A DNA stretch of 64,000 nt from Streptomyces qaidamensis (GTDB taxonomy: Bacteria > Actinomycetota > Actinomycetes > Streptomycetales > Streptomycetaceae), in NCBI RefSeq assembly GCF_001611795.1, contig NZ_CP015098.1, forward strand, positions 3,534,001 through 3,598,000. The letters run 5' to 3'. The first letter of the stretch is position 1. Each line of letters starts with the position of its first letter. Positions 8,672-17,684 of the stretch are shown here, piece after piece. Under the pieces are notes generated by a model that was not told the origin of the DNA, did no database searches, and saw only the letters and a program-made list of their open reading frames with translations. Position numbers and translations under genes: made by a program.

Positions 8672-9049
8672 ATGTCCGCTGAGTCGGGGGCCGGGCAGCC
8701 CGAGGCGCGGCGCTCCACCGCCGGGAACTTCGCCTTCGGAGCGGGTGCGTTCCTCACGCTGGCGACTGCAACCCTCGGCGCGTTCGCGGCCGTGGCCCTG
8801 CTGGGCAGAACCGTGGACCCCGGCCCGCTGTCCGGCGTGGCGCCCGGCCACGGGCACCACGCCCTGGTGGTGGGCGGCATCGCGGTCGGCGGGCTGGGGT
8901 GAATCCTCCCGGCCCAGCTCACCACGGTCGTCGCGGTCTTCGCGATCGGGTTCGGCTGGGTGCCGCCCGCGCTGGTGCCCTGGGAGCGGTTCGGGCCGGG
9001 CGATGGGTTCGGGAAGCTCAAGCCGTCCGCGTCACGCCGGGCGAAGTGA
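8672..9049 (+). pseudogene. small membrane protein ORF interrupted by an in-frame TGA
   Basis: The ATG at 8672 follows AGGGAGAGG. The frame runs 76 codons to TGA at 8900-8902, then continues open in the same frame for 48 more codons to a second TGA at 9047-9049. Both halves look coding: hydrophobic FAFGAGAFLTLATATLGAFAA and HHALVVGGIAVGGLG before the stop, then ILPAQLTTVVAVFAIGFGWVPPALVPW after it. A TGG tryptophan codon mutated to TGA explains this simply. The three-segment membrane protein is then broken in this strain, or the base is a sequencing error. A functional 76-residue product is possible. No homologue recognised. Confidence 0.55.
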
Positions 9050-9056
9050 CTGGGCC

Positions 9057-9106
9057 GGCGCTCCCGGACGGTGCAACCCGTCACGACGGGTCCCTGTCCG
9101 GGCGCC
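9057..9106. terminator. two-stage hairpin between convergent genes
   Basis: Outer arms GGCGCtCCCGGAC / GTCCGGGcGCC enclose an inner stem ACCCGTC-AC-GACGGGT. It lies between the ends of the 8672 ORF (+) and the acyltransferase (-), so it can serve both strands. Confidence 0.55.
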
Positions 9107-9121
9107 GGCCCTCGGGCGTGA

Positions 9122-10333
9122 TCAGCCGCCGTGCGCCGCGCGCCTCCGCCCCCCGCGAGCCCTCACACTCGGCTCCTTCGTCGGCCACAACCGCGGCTTC
9201 TGCTTCGCCGCCAGGTCCTCAGCCCAGCCGAACGCCAGGACGCAGCAGCCGATCAGGGCCCAGACCAGGAGCAGCACCGGCCACACGCTCTCCAGCAGGC
9301 CGGGCACGTTCTGCTCCAGCAGGGGGAAGCCCCACAGGCGGTCCCACAGGGTCGCGGCGATCAGGATGCAGGTGTTGTGCCACAGGTAGATGGTCACGGC
9401 CCGGGAGTTGAGCAGGGTGATCGTCCCCGCGAAGGGGCGCAGCCGGCGCGGCCACTCCGTCCAAGAAGGGCTGAGGTGCAGCAGCAGGAACACCGTGCCG
9501 AACGACCACAGGGCCTGGGCCAGCGGCATGCTGTCCAGGTCGTTTCCGGTGCCGAAGTCGTGGTGCAGGGCGTACCAGAGACCGGCCAGGGCGATGACGG
9601 GGGCGACGGACGGCACGATGTAGCGCGGCAGCCGCCGCAGGATGCCCTCCTGGTGGGCCATGCCGAGGATCCAGCAGGCGCCGAAGGTGGAGAAGTCCGT
9701 GAGCGCCGAGGGGATCCGCTCGCCGGGCAGCGTGAGCCAGCCCTGCTCGAAGGCGACGGCCAGGGCGATCGGCGCGAGGATCGTGACGACCGGCAGGGCG
9801 CGCAGGGCCTTCAGCAGCAGCGGGGACAGCAGGACGTACCAGAGGTAGGCGCGGATGTACCACAGGGGGCCGGCGAGGTCCGCCGCCCAGTTCTCGCCGA
9901 TGAAGCCGTGGATGCCGGGCAGGCCCTCCGCGTACGGCGGGTCGCTGAGCGGGACGATCCAGAAGGTGAGGTGGAGCAGCCACCAGCCGGGGTGCCCGTC
10001 CGCGTCCGGACCCCACCCCTGCAGGACCATGCCGGTGACGCCGACGACGCCCAGCAGCCACAGCGGGGGCAGCAGCCGGCGCAGCCGGCCGCGGATCACC
10101 TGCACGGCCGGGCGCTTCAGCGAGCGGGCCATGAGGCTCCCGGCGAGCGCGAACATCACGCCCATGGACGGGAACAGCAGCGGCAGCCAGGCCCAGCCCG
10201 TCAGGTGGTACAGCACGACGCGGAACAGCGCGAGGGCGCGCAGCAGGTCGAAGTACCGGTCGCGGCCGGGCTGCTTCGAGGAGGTCCGCTCCTGAGGAGC
10301 CGCCTCGGCCGCGGTGGTCACCTGCGTGGTCAT
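9122..10333 (-). CDS. acyltransferase-3 family membrane O-acyltransferase
   Basis: 403 residues with about ten membrane segments. The N-terminal motif YFDLLRALALFRVVLYHLTGW carries the Arg and His typical of acyltransferase-3 proteins such as OatA. The ATG at 10333 overlaps the stop of the upstream deacetylase-glycosyltransferase gene as ATGA, so both are translated together. In this setting it probably adds O-acyl groups to, or helps export, the polysaccharide made by its partner, as IcaC/WcaF-type proteins do. That is inference from linkage; the family call is secure. Confidence 0.85.
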   Translation of the reverse strand: MTTQVTTAAEAAPQERTSSKQPGRDRYFDLLRALALFRVVLYHLTGWAWLPLLFPSMGVMFALAGSLMARSLKRPAVQVIRGRLRRLLPPLWLLGVVGVTGMVLQGWGPDADGHPGWWLLHLTFWIVPLSDPPYAEGLPGIHGFIGENWAADLAGPLWYIRAYLWYVLLSPLLLKALRALPVVTILAPIALAVAFEQGWLTLPGERIPSALTDFSTFGACWILGMAHQEGILRRLPRYIVPSVAPVIALAGLWYALHHDFGTGNDLDSMPLAQALWSFGTVFLLLHLSPSWTEWPRRLRPFAGTITLLNSRAVTIYLWHNTCILIAATLWDRLWGFPLLEQNVPGLLESVWPVLLLVWALIGCCVLAFGWAEDLAAKQKPRLWPTKEPSVRARGGRRRAAHGG

Positions 10334-12522
10334 CCGACCGGCCTCTTCTCCGTCATCTGCTGGGGCGTGCCGGTTCCGGACCCGGGCAGGCCCACCGCGC
10401 CCGTGCGCCGCAGCTTCTGCCAGCGCAGCCGGCCGCCGGTGAGGGCGGTGATCCAGGACTGGAGCAGGACGACGTACATCAGCTGGCGGTAGAGGAGCTG
10501 CTGGAGCGGGAGGGAGATCAGGTGGGTCATGCGTTCCTTGTCGAGGTGGAACGCGTAGGCCGCGCACACGCCCTGCACCGCGAGGACGCCGAGCCAGGCG
10601 CCGATGGTCTTCTCGGTGGGGCCGAACACCAGCCCGTACAGCAGGAACACGTCGATCAGGGGGGCCAGCAGCGGTGCCACGACCATGAACATGGACACCA
10701 GCGGCATGCCAACCCGGCCGAAGCGGCCCGAGGGTCCCCGTTCGAAGACGGACCGGCGGTGCTTCCAGATGGCCTGCATGGTGCCGTACGACCAGCGGTA
10801 GCGCTGGGACCACAGCTGCTGGACGGACTCGGGGGCCTCGGTCCAGGCCACGGCCTTCTCGGCGTACACCACGTGCCAGCCGTCGCGGTGCATGGCCATG
10901 GTGATGTCGGTGTCCTCGGCGAGCGTGTCGTCGCTCATGCCTCCGACGCGTTCCAGTGCGCTGCGCCGGAACGCCCCGACCGCGCCGGGGATGGTGGGCA
11001 TGCAGCGCAGCACGTCGTACATGCGGCGGTCGAGGTTGAAGCCCATCACGTACTCGATGTGCTGCCACGCGCCGATGAGCGAGTCCCGGTTGCCGACCTT
11101 GGCGTTGCCCGCGACGGCGCCGACGCGCGGGTCGCCGAAGGGCTGGACGAGTTCGCGGACGGTGGTCGGCTCGAAGACGGTGTCGCCGTCCATCATCACG
11201 ATCAGGTCGTACTTGGCGTTGGCGATGCCCCGGTTGAGGGCGGCGGGCTTGCCGGCGTTGAGCTGGCGGACGACCCGCACACCGGGCAGGCCCAGGTTCT
11301 CGACGATACGGGCGGTGCCGTCGCTGGAACCGTCGTCGATGACCAGCACCTCGATGGGGTGGTCGCTGGCGACGAGCGAACGGACCGTCTGCTCGATGCA
11401 CTTGGCCTCGTTGTAGGCGGGCACGAGGACGGACACCGGTTCCGTGACGGGTTCGCCCCAGCTGAACCCGCGGCGCCGGACCCGGCGGGCGTGCGCCACG
11501 GAGAGGATCAGCATCAGCCCGAGACGCCCGAAGACCAGCACACCGACGACAGCGAGGCCGGCGACGAGAACCCCGGTCACCTTCTCGGAGGCCTGCACCA
11601 GGAAGACCCACGCCTCGCCCTTCAGCGACTCCAGCCCGGCGACGCGGGTGTGCGCGCTCGGTGCGTCCAGTGCGCCGGTGAGGGTGTGGAAGCGGTAGCC
11701 CTTGTCCTGCAGCCCCGAGATGTAGTCGTCGAGGGCGGCCACGGTCTGGGAGCGGTCACCGCCGGAGTCGTGCATCAGCACGATGGCGCCCTTGCCGTCC
11801 TTCGGCGTGGCATTGCTGATGATCTTCTTGACCCCGGGCCGGCGCCAGTCCTCACTGTCGGTGTTGTTGACGATGGTGATGTAGCCCTTGCTGCCGATGT
11901 ACTCGGCGACCGGCCAGGTGTTGTTGTCCATGTTGTGGGCGAACGACGAGTAGGGCGGGCGGAACAGCGAGGTGCGGATACCGGCCGCCCCGGCCAGCGC
12001 GAGCTGGTTCTGGGACAGCTCCCAGTCGACGCGGCTCTTGGTCTGCAGCGACAGGTCCGGGTGGTTGAAGGTGTGCAGGCCGATCTCGTGGCCCTCGTCG
12101 ACCATGCGCTGGACGAGGTCCGGGTGACGGGAGGCCATGGTGCCGGTGATGAAGAAGACGGCCCGGGCGTCGTACTTCTTCAGGACGTCGAGGACCTTGG
12201 GCGTCCACATCGGGTCGGGGCCGTCGTCGAAGGTCAGGACCAGTTCGCCGTCCGGGAGGTCCAGAGCGGTGGGCTTCCCGCCCCGGGTGTCGATGACGGG
12301 CCCGCCCTTCAGGATGTCCTTCGGGACGCGGTCGTTCGCCGCGGGCGGGCCGACACGGTGGTCGGCGAGGATCTCGCTGTGCACGTAGCCGCGCAGCATG
12401 AGCATCGCGCCGAGCGCGACGAGCACGAGCAGGGGCAGCAACAGACGCATGGGCAGGCGCCGGCGCCTGAAGCCGTCACGGGCTCGCGACGCGGGCCCGG
12501 AACGGCGAGTACGGGATGCCAT
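10330..12522 (-). CDS. matB: bifunctional polysaccharide deacetylase / GT2 glycosyltransferase (MatB-like, PNAG-type exopolysaccharide)
   Basis: 730 residues. A basic N-terminus and signal anchor (residues ~25-45) lead to an extracellular NodB deacetylase domain at ~110-320, with TFDDGPDPMWTP as the metal/catalytic motif, then GHEIGLHTFNHPDLS and RPPYSS. A membrane segment follows near 355-380. The cytoplasmic GT2 domain shows VLVPAYNEAKCIEQTVRSLV, VIDDGSSDGT, MMDGDT (DXD), EDTD and QRYRW, the full processive-synthase set. Further membrane segments follow. Fused synthase and deacetylase match MatB of S. lividans/S. coelicolor, which makes a poly-N-acetylglucosamine-like adhesin needed for pellet formation. 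Gene name rests on this architecture and remembered gene order. Confidence 0.85.
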   Translation of the reverse strand: MASRTRRSGPASRARDGFRRRRLPMRLLLPLLVLVALGAMLMLRGYVHSEILADHRVGPPAANDRVPKDILKGGPVIDTRGGKPTALDLPDGELVLTFDDGPDPMWTPKVLDVLKKYDARAVFFITGTMASRHPDLVQRMVDEGHEIGLHTFNHPDLSLQTKSRVDWELSQNQLALAGAAGIRTSLFRPPYSSFAHNMDNNTWPVAEYIGSKGYITIVNNTDSEDWRRPGVKKIISNATPKDGKGAIVLMHDSGGDRSQTVAALDDYISGLQDKGYRFHTLTGALDAPSAHTRVAGLESLKGEAWVFLVQASEKVTGVLVAGLAVVGVLVFGRLGLMLILSVAHARRVRRRGFSWGEPVTEPVSVLVPAYNEAKCIEQTVRSLVASDHPIEVLVIDDGSSDGTARIVENLGLPGVRVVRQLNAGKPAALNRGIANAKYDLIVMMDGDTVFEPTTVRELVQPFGDPRVGAVAGNAKVGNRDSLIGAWQHIEYVMGFNLDRRMYDVLRCMPTIPGAVGAFRRSALERVGGMSDDTLAEDTDITMAMHRDGWHVVYAEKAVAWTEAPESVQQLWSQRYRWSYGTMQAIWKHRRSVFERGPSGRFGRVGMPLVSMFMVVAPLLAPLIDVFLLYGLVFGPTEKTIGAWLGVLAVQGVCAAYAFHLDKERMTHLISLPLQQLLYRQLMYVVLLQSWITALTGGRLRWQKLRRTGAVGLPGSGTGTPQQMTEKRPVG

Positions 12523-12893
12523 GGGTGGTGGTACTCCGGGGTGGTGCGGGATGGGGTGATACGGGGACGGAGGCGGGCGGGCGGACGGTGAGGTGGGCCG
12601 GGCCCGGCCGGTCGGGGACGTCTCGGCTGCGCGGGGTGGGGCGCACTCCGCGGCGTCCTGAGGTCCCGCTGCGGGAGCGGGACGAGTGGGTGGAGCGGAT
12701 GGATCGGGTGGAGCGGATGGAGCGGGTGATCGCGAAATGGGCTGCTCCGCTCCGGAGAGCTCGGGGTTCCCTCCCCGCCGGCCGGACCGGTGCGGGAGCG
12801 GCGCCCCGCCGAAAGGGCCGGTGGAGCGGCGCCCCGCCAGAAAGGCCGGTGGAGCGGCGCCCGGGCGGTGGGCGCCGCTTCCGCGGGCACGGC
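12523..12893. repeat. 371-bp gap with three tandem ~30-bp repeats inside the mat-like locus
   Basis: This gap separates the proline-rich membrane protein from the deacetylase-GT2 gene. Between about 12784 and 12875 a GC-rich unit (core GGAGCGGCGCCC with flanking GCCGGT and GAAAGG) occurs three times. Around 12690-12730 shorter GGAGCGGATGGA / GGGTGGAGCGGATG direct repeats occur. The self-complementary GGCGCC cores could form hairpins that act as an attenuator or partial terminator. No gene is credible here. Confidence 0.5.
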
Positions 12894-13922
12894 CTAGGCG
12901 GCGGCCGGTGTCTCCGCGACGGGCTGCGGCTCGGCCGGGCCCTCGGCGACGGGCTGCGGCTCGGCCGGGCCCTCGGCGACGGTGCCGCCGTCGCCGCCGG
13001 TGCCCGTCGTCTCGGTGGGCGTGGCCGTGGGCTCGACCGTCGGGGTCGGGTCGGTGGCCGGTGTGCTCGGCGGGTCCGCCGGTTTGGTGGGGGCCGGGAC
13101 GGTGGCCTTGCCGCCCGGTGCCGGGGCGGTCCGGGTCGCGCTCGGCGAGGGCTCGGCGGATGTGCCGGGACGGCCGGGGGCGGCGGTGGCCTCGGGTGCG
13201 GCGGCGCTGGGGCCGGGCGCGGGTGCCGTGGCCTGGCCGGTCGTCGGCGTGCTGCCCGGCGCGGTGGCGCCGGTGTCCGTGGCGGGTGCCGACTCGGCGG
13301 GCAGCGACGGGGTGTCGACCTGCCCGGCCGGCGGGTTGTCGTCCTTGGTCGGCACGGGCAGCCAGGGAGCGTTGGAGTTGCCCGACAGCAGCGTGGCCAC
13401 GATGACTACGGCGTAGGCCCCGCAGGCCAGGGCTACGGCCATGCCGATCCGGCGGTAGCGGCGGCTGCGGCGGCCGGACTCGTCGACGAAGACGGGCCGG
13501 TCGGCGGCGGCCTCGGCGCCCGGGCCCTCCTTGACCTGCCGCAGGAAGCCGTCGCCGAGCTGCACGGCGTCGAGCTGGACGGTGACCTCGTGTGGGTCGT
13601 GGGTCTGCCCGTCGGCGGCAGGGGTGTCCTCCGACGGGTCGGCTCCGGCTTCCTCCTGCTCCTGCCAGGGGTCGCGGACCGAGGTCCCGTTCGCCGGCTG
13701 CGGGGCGAGCGAGTCGGCCTCGCCCTCGCTCTGGCGGGGAATGCCGCGCAGTATCTCCGTCCCGGCGGGCAGCCGGTGGCCGGTCGTGCGGACATCGCGG
13801 TCGGGGAAGACCTGAGTGGCTCTCCCGTCCCGGGCTCCGCTGTCCGACGGGAGTTCCCCGGTAGCCATAACGGCCTCGGGCCACTCTGGTTGGGCGTCTT
13901 CTCGCCACTGTTTCACGCTCAC
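12894..13922 (-). CDS. single-pass membrane protein with Pro/Thr/Ala-rich extracellular tail (possible MatA)
   Basis: 342 residues from the GTG at 13922, which follows GGGGGGAAG. The acidic cytoplasmic N-terminal ~165 residues end in RRSRRYRR. One membrane segment follows (MAVALACGAYAVVIVATLL, ~172-190), then a ~150-residue extracellular tail rich in Pro, Thr, Ala and Ser, closing with a tandem 10-residue repeat VAEGPAEPQP encoded by a 30-bp DNA repeat. It is first in the mat-like cluster, upstream of the deacetylase-GT2 gene. I recall matA lying directly upstream of matB, so this may be MatA, but no enzymatic domain is visible to prove it. Confidence 0.75.
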   Translation of the reverse strand: MSVKQWREDAQPEWPEAVMATGELPSDSGARDGRATQVFPDRDVRTTGHRLPAGTEILRGIPRQSEGEADSLAPQPANGTSVRDPWQEQEEAGADPSEDTPAADGQTHDPHEVTVQLDAVQLGDGFLRQVKEGPGAEAAADRPVFVDESGRRSRRYRRIGMAVALACGAYAVVIVATLLSGNSNAPWLPVPTKDDNPPAGQVDTPSLPAESAPATDTGATAPGSTPTTGQATAPAPGPSAAAPEATAAPGRPGTSAEPSPSATRTAPAPGGKATVPAPTKPADPPSTPATDPTPTVEPTATPTETTGTGGDGGTVAEGPAEPQPVAEGPAEPQPVAETPAAA

Positions 13923-14082
13923 GCACTTCCCCCCACGGGATGGTTCAGGTGCGCTTGCCGACCTGAGCACCCGCCGTCGGATCGGGCCCCCACCCGTCCG
14001 AGCGCCCCCTCTTACCACACCGTGCTCAGGCGTCGAATGTAGCGCACGCGCAGGTTTCGTGTGGGCGCCGTGTCGAATCGTG

Positions 14083-15048
14083 TCAACCGTGAGACGCCAT
14101 GAGGACATCGTCTCCGGCCGGGAGCCAGGCACCCCGGGGCCTGCGCAACCAGCCCGTTTCCGCGGCCAGCCGGGCCGCCGCCCGGCGCAACGCGTCGAAC
14201 GCGGGATGGGTCAGGCCCTTGCGCCACACCAGGGAGACGGGGGCCAGCGGAACCGGGTCGACCAGGGGCCGCACCACCATCGACGGGAGCGCCGGGAACT
14301 CCACGACGGCCAGGACCGGGTTGCGCGTTCTGGCCATGATCCGCTGGAACTCCTCATCCCCGACGGCCAGCGGCGCGGGTGGCGCGATATCGATGCCCCG
14401 TCCTTCGAACAGCAGCCGTGCGAGACCGGTCCACTCCGGTGTACGCGGGTTGCCGGCGCCGGCGTAGACGCTCTCGCCGGCCAGCTCGGCGAGCGGCACA
14501 GCGTCCCACGCGGCCAGCCGGTGATCGTCCGGCAGCACGATCGCCATCGGCTCCAACCGCACGGGCTGGTGGTCGAGCCCGGACCGCAGCGCCGGGTCCA
14601 GCCCGGCGAACCGTCCGAACGACGCGTCCAGCCGGCCGGCGAGCAGTTCTCCGGCGGCTCCCGTCAGGCCGCTCTCGTAGCGGGCCATCAGTTCGTGGCG
14701 GGGGGCGAGTTCACGCGCCTCGTGCAGCACCCGGCGCGGTGTGACCAGGCCCGGGGAGTTGAGGTCGACCAGCAGCGGCCTCGCCTGGCCGAAGGCGGCG
14801 AGCAGTTCCTCCTGCGCCTGGAGCACCCGGCGGGCGTACGGCAGCAGCCGCTCCCCGTCGGGGGTGAGCGTCACCTGCCGGGTGGTCCGCACGAACAACT
14901 CGGCACCGAGCTCCCGCTCCAGTCGCCGCACGTCCCGGCTGAGCGCCTGCTGAGCCACGTGCAACCGCACCGCGGCACGCGTGAAGTGCAACTCCTCGGC
15001 GACGGCGACGAAGCCGCGCAGCAGACGGTGATCGAGGTGCCCGGACAT
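14083..15048 (-). CDS. LysR-family transcriptional regulator
   Basis: 321 residues. The N-terminal winged helix reads LLRGFVAVAEELHFTRAAVRLHVAQQALSRDVRRLERELGAELFVRTTRQVTLTPDGE, the standard LysR DNA-binding domain. The rest is a two-lobed effector domain (VYAGAGNPRTPEW; VLAVVEFPALPSMVVRPL). Most LysR proteins act on a divergent neighbour, but here the upstream gene ends facing the same way, so the target is not obvious. It starts 50 bases after the DUF2637-like gene ends and may be read through from it. The effector is unknown. Confidence 0.85.
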   Translation of the reverse strand: MSGHLDHRLLRGFVAVAEELHFTRAAVRLHVAQQALSRDVRRLERELGAELFVRTTRQVTLTPDGERLLPYARRVLQAQEELLAAFGQARPLLVDLNSPGLVTPRRVLHEARELAPRHELMARYESGLTGAAGELLAGRLDASFGRFAGLDPALRSGLDHQPVRLEPMAIVLPDDHRLAAWDAVPLAELAGESVYAGAGNPRTPEWTGLARLLFEGRGIDIAPPAPLAVGDEEFQRIMARTRNPVLAVVEFPALPSMVVRPLVDPVPLAPVSLVWRKGLTHPAFDALRRAAARLAAETGWLRRPRGAWLPAGDDVLMASHG

Positions 15049-15098
15049 GCCGCGAACCTACAGCGGCCGGAGCGCGGGGGTGCGCGGCCCTCCCGGAC

Positions 15099-15938
15099 TC
15101 AGGGGCCGGTGCCCTTCAGGGACGTCCCGGCCTCGCCCGTGCGGGCGTCCGGGTCCTTCGGGCCCTCCGCGTTCTTCCGGCCCTCCGCACCCGCTTCCGG
15201 CGGAGCCTGCCCCACCCGGTGCCGGGGTACCGACCGCATCGGCGGTCTGGTCAGGGTGATCTGGCGGACGACCTGCTGGAAGCAGGCCAGGGCGGCGAGG
15301 CCGGGCAGGGCGGCCGCCGCGGTGCCGAGGATCGTCCGCGGCGCCTGGACGACGCACAGCAGCACGGCGATGGAGGAGAAGACCAGGACCACGCACCAGG
15401 AGTGCACGGCACGGCGCTGGTGCAGCGCGGCACGCAGGACGGACAGGGAGCCCACCAACCAGGGCCCGTACACCAGCAGCGGCCACCAGGTGCGCAGGCC
15501 CCGAGCCGCGGGGGACACGGCGACCAGCCGCAGGGGGTCGTAGGCGACGATGCCGCTGAGGAGGCTCACCGCGGAGGCGATGACGGCCGCCAGGGCGGCG
15601 ACGAGGAAGCTGGTGGTGCGGAGCAGGCCGTGGGCTTTGCGGGCCCGGACCTTGCGGTGCCGCCGGGGCAGCTCCCGTACGGGCGGCAGTTCCTCGGTGA
15701 TGTCCTGGAGCCGTCGCATATGGATGCCCGGGGCGGCGGCCGGTGCCGGATCCGCGGCGGGGACCGGGTCCTCGTCCCGGGGTGCGGGAATCCTCGCCGC
15801 CTGCTCCCCGAGGGCCTCCTCCAGGATGAACGCCAGTTCCTCGGCGGGGTCCCAGGTCGGGTCCGGTGGTGTGAGGGGGGTGATGAAATCGCGGGCCGGA
15901 GCCCGATGCCGGCCGGTGCCCTCTACTTTGTCGTACAT
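15099..15938 (-). CDS. DUF2637-like membrane protein
   Basis: 279 residues from the ATG at 15938. A ~110-residue acidic/proline-rich cytoplasmic start (DPTWDPAEELAFILEEALGEQ) leads to a basic stretch (RRHRKVRARKAHGLLRT). Four hydrophobic segments follow between ~112 and 230 (TSFLVAALAAVIASAVSLLSG; WWPLLVYGPWLVGSLSVL; SWCVVLVFSSIAVLLCVV; a fourth near AAALPGLAALACFQQ). The tail is charged. Arrangement and the WWPLLVYGPWLVG motif match DUF2637, a Streptomyces family found near plasmid-transfer and small regulatory genes. Function unknown. It begins 13 bases after the 81-residue gene upstream and forms an operon with it. Confidence 0.7.
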   Translation of the reverse strand: MYDKVEGTGRHRAPARDFITPLTPPDPTWDPAEELAFILEEALGEQAARIPAPRDEDPVPAADPAPAAAPGIHMRRLQDITEELPPVRELPRRHRKVRARKAHGLLRTTSFLVAALAAVIASAVSLLSGIVAYDPLRLVAVSPAARGLRTWWPLLVYGPWLVGSLSVLRAALHQRRAVHSWCVVLVFSSIAVLLCVVQAPRTILGTAAAALPGLAALACFQQVVRQITLTRPPMRSVPRHRVGQAPPEAGAEGRKNAEGPKDPDARTGEAGTSLKGTGP

Positions 15939-15951
15939 GGCGGGACCCCGA

Positions 15952-16197
15952 CTATTCCGCGAGCGCGAAAGCGGGCCAATCCGTGGCACTGATCCACCGT
16001 CGGGCGAGATCCTTTTCCAGTGCGCTCATGCGGTCGATGAAATCGCGCAGAACCGGCTCGGTCACCTGCAGCGCGACCGGGCAACCCCCTTTGGTGAGCG
16101 TCCCGTTGACAGTCGCCGACGAGTGCGCTGGAGCGGGAATGTAGGTGTACGGGCCGAGCGTTACCGCCCAGCCGTCTTTCCTGGTCGCCTCGGTCAT
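15952..16197 (-). CDS. small hypothetical protein, 81 residues
   Basis: ATG at 16197; the product ends FALAE. It has two readable parts: MTEATRKDGWAVTLGPYTYI and a helical C-terminal region PVLRDFIDRMSALEKDLARRW. Third codon positions are GC-rich but less so than in neighbouring genes, and the upstream 250 bases are AT-rich for this window, hinting at acquisition. It lies 13 bases before the DUF2637-like gene. No domain recognised. A coding role is likely because the frame fits the operon spacing and the protein sequence looks natural. Confidence 0.55.
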   Translation of the reverse strand: MTEATRKDGWAVTLGPYTYIPAPAHSSATVNGTLTKGGCPVALQVTEPVLRDFIDRMSALEKDLARRWISATDWPAFALAE

Positions 16198-16446
16198 GTA
16201 CCGACTAACCGTCGGCCCACTTCGGCGGATGCGCGGCAAACGAGTGAAGGATTTTCCCGAATGAACATCTTTTCCATGCGCCATGAGGAGCATTAGGAAT
16301 CTCCATATCCCTGTATGAAGAACAAGGAGCGAACGTTTTCCGCCACGCTCTTCCGGCCTCCCCGTCGCGGATCCACAACCCAGGTGCGTGACTGCGCACG
16401 GAACAGGTGTTGGACCGCTTGATCGTCCCCGGGCGACGGTGGACGC

Positions 16447-17655
16447 ATGCCGCAACTCTCCCCGTACCGCCGCCTGTTCCGCCTGCCCGGCACCCGCGCG
16501 TTCACCGCCGGGAACCTCATCGCCCGGCTGCCGATGGGCATGTTCAGCGTCAGCGCGGTCGTGATGATCGCCGGGAGCCGGGGTTCGTACGCCCTTGCCG
16601 GGGCCGTCACGGCGACGGGGCTCGCGGCGACCGCTCTGGTCGCACCGTGGATCGCCCGGCTCGTCGACCGGCACGGCCAAGCCCGGGTGGCCCTGCCCGC
16701 CACGATGATCGCCGTCCTCGGCTCGCTCTGTCTGCTGCTGTGCGTGCACCACGACGCCCCGGACTGGACGCTGTTCGCCTCCTACGCCGCCACCGCCACC
16801 ACGCCGAACACCGGCGGCATGTCCCGGGCCCGCTGGGCGCATCTGCTGGCCGGCGATCCGGAGGCGCTGCACACCGCCAACTCCTTCGAGCAGGCGGCGG
16901 ACGAACTGTGCTTCATGCTGGGCCCGGTGCTCGCGGCCTTCCTGTGCGGGGCGTTCTTCCCCGAGGCGGGCACGCTCGTGGGCTCGGTGCTGCTGCTGAC
17001 CGGCATGGTCCTGTTCACGACCCGGCGCGCGACGGAGCCCCCGGTGCGCGCACACATACCCGGCAAGGCGCCCCTGCGCGCCCCCGGCATCCCCCCGCTG
17101 CTCGCGGTCTGCCTGGCGATGGGCGCCGTCTTCGGCGCTACGGAGGTCGTCACGCTGGCGTTCGCCGACGCGCAGGGGCGGCAGTCGGCGGCCGGTGTCG
17201 TGCTCGCGCTCCAGGCCGCGGGCTCCTGCGGGGCGGGCCTGCTGTACGGCGCCGTGAAGCCCGCCGGTCCGGCCGCGGCGCGGCTGCCCTGGTGCGTGGC
17301 GGCGATGGCCGGGCTGCTGGCCCTGCCGCTGCTCGCCGCGGCCCTCACCGGTTCGCTCCTCGCCCTGGCGGCGGCGCTGCTGGTCGCCGGGATGGCGACG
17401 GCCCCGACGATGGTCACCACCATGACGCTGGTCCAGGAGCGCACCCCCGAGGGCCGGCTGAACGAGGGCATGACCCTCGCGGTGACCGGACTGCTCGGCG
17501 GCATCGCCTGCGGCAGTGCGATCGGCGGCTGGACGGTGGAGCACCTCTCGCCGACGGCCGGCTACGTGGTCCCGGTGACGGCGGCGTCCGTGGCCCTGGC
17601 ATTGTCCCTGCGCCGCGCTTCGAATCGCTTCACCGTTATCCCCACGCACCATTGA
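16447..17655 (+). CDS. MFS transporter
   Basis: 402 residues, about 12 membrane segments. It shows the MFS loop 2-3 signature in degenerate form (APWIARLVDRHGQARVALP) and a large central loop after PVRAHIPGKAP. The call rests on topology and on the LATALVAPWIARLVDRHG region; substrate is not readable, and sugar or drug efflux are both possible. It ends 76 bases before the alpha-xylosidase, in the same direction, but an operator lies between them. Two CGCTTC elements at 17616-17631, inside its last codons, resemble half-sites of that operator. Confidence 0.75.
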   Translation: MPQLSPYRRLFRLPGTRAFTAGNLIARLPMGMFSVSAVVMIAGSRGSYALAGAVTATGLAATALVAPWIARLVDRHGQARVALPATMIAVLGSLCLLLCVHHDAPDWTLFASYAATATTPNTGGMSRARWAHLLAGDPEALHTANSFEQAADELCFMLGPVLAAFLCGAFFPEAGTLVGSVLLLTGMVLFTTRRATEPPVRAHIPGKAPLRAPGIPPLLAVCLAMGAVFGATEVVTLAFADAQGRQSAAGVVLALQAAGSCGAGLLYGAVKPAGPAAARLPWCVAAMAGLLALPLLAAALTGSLLALAAALLVAGMATAPTMVTTMTLVQERTPEGRLNEGMTLAVTGLLGGIACGSAIGGWTVEHLSPTAGYVVPVTAASVALALSLRRASNRFTVIPTHH

Positions 17656-17684
17656 CGCCCTCAGGTCCCCCGCATACGTTCGAT

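Noticed and set aside
8900..8902. TGA as a selenocysteine codon
   Set aside because: No stem-loop of SECIS type was recognised after the codon, and the position reads as an ordinary Trp within a membrane segment.
16198..16446. A mobile-element scar in the AT-richer stretch upstream of the MFS gene
   Set aside because: No inverted terminal repeats, target duplications or transposase fragments are visible; only base composition differs.
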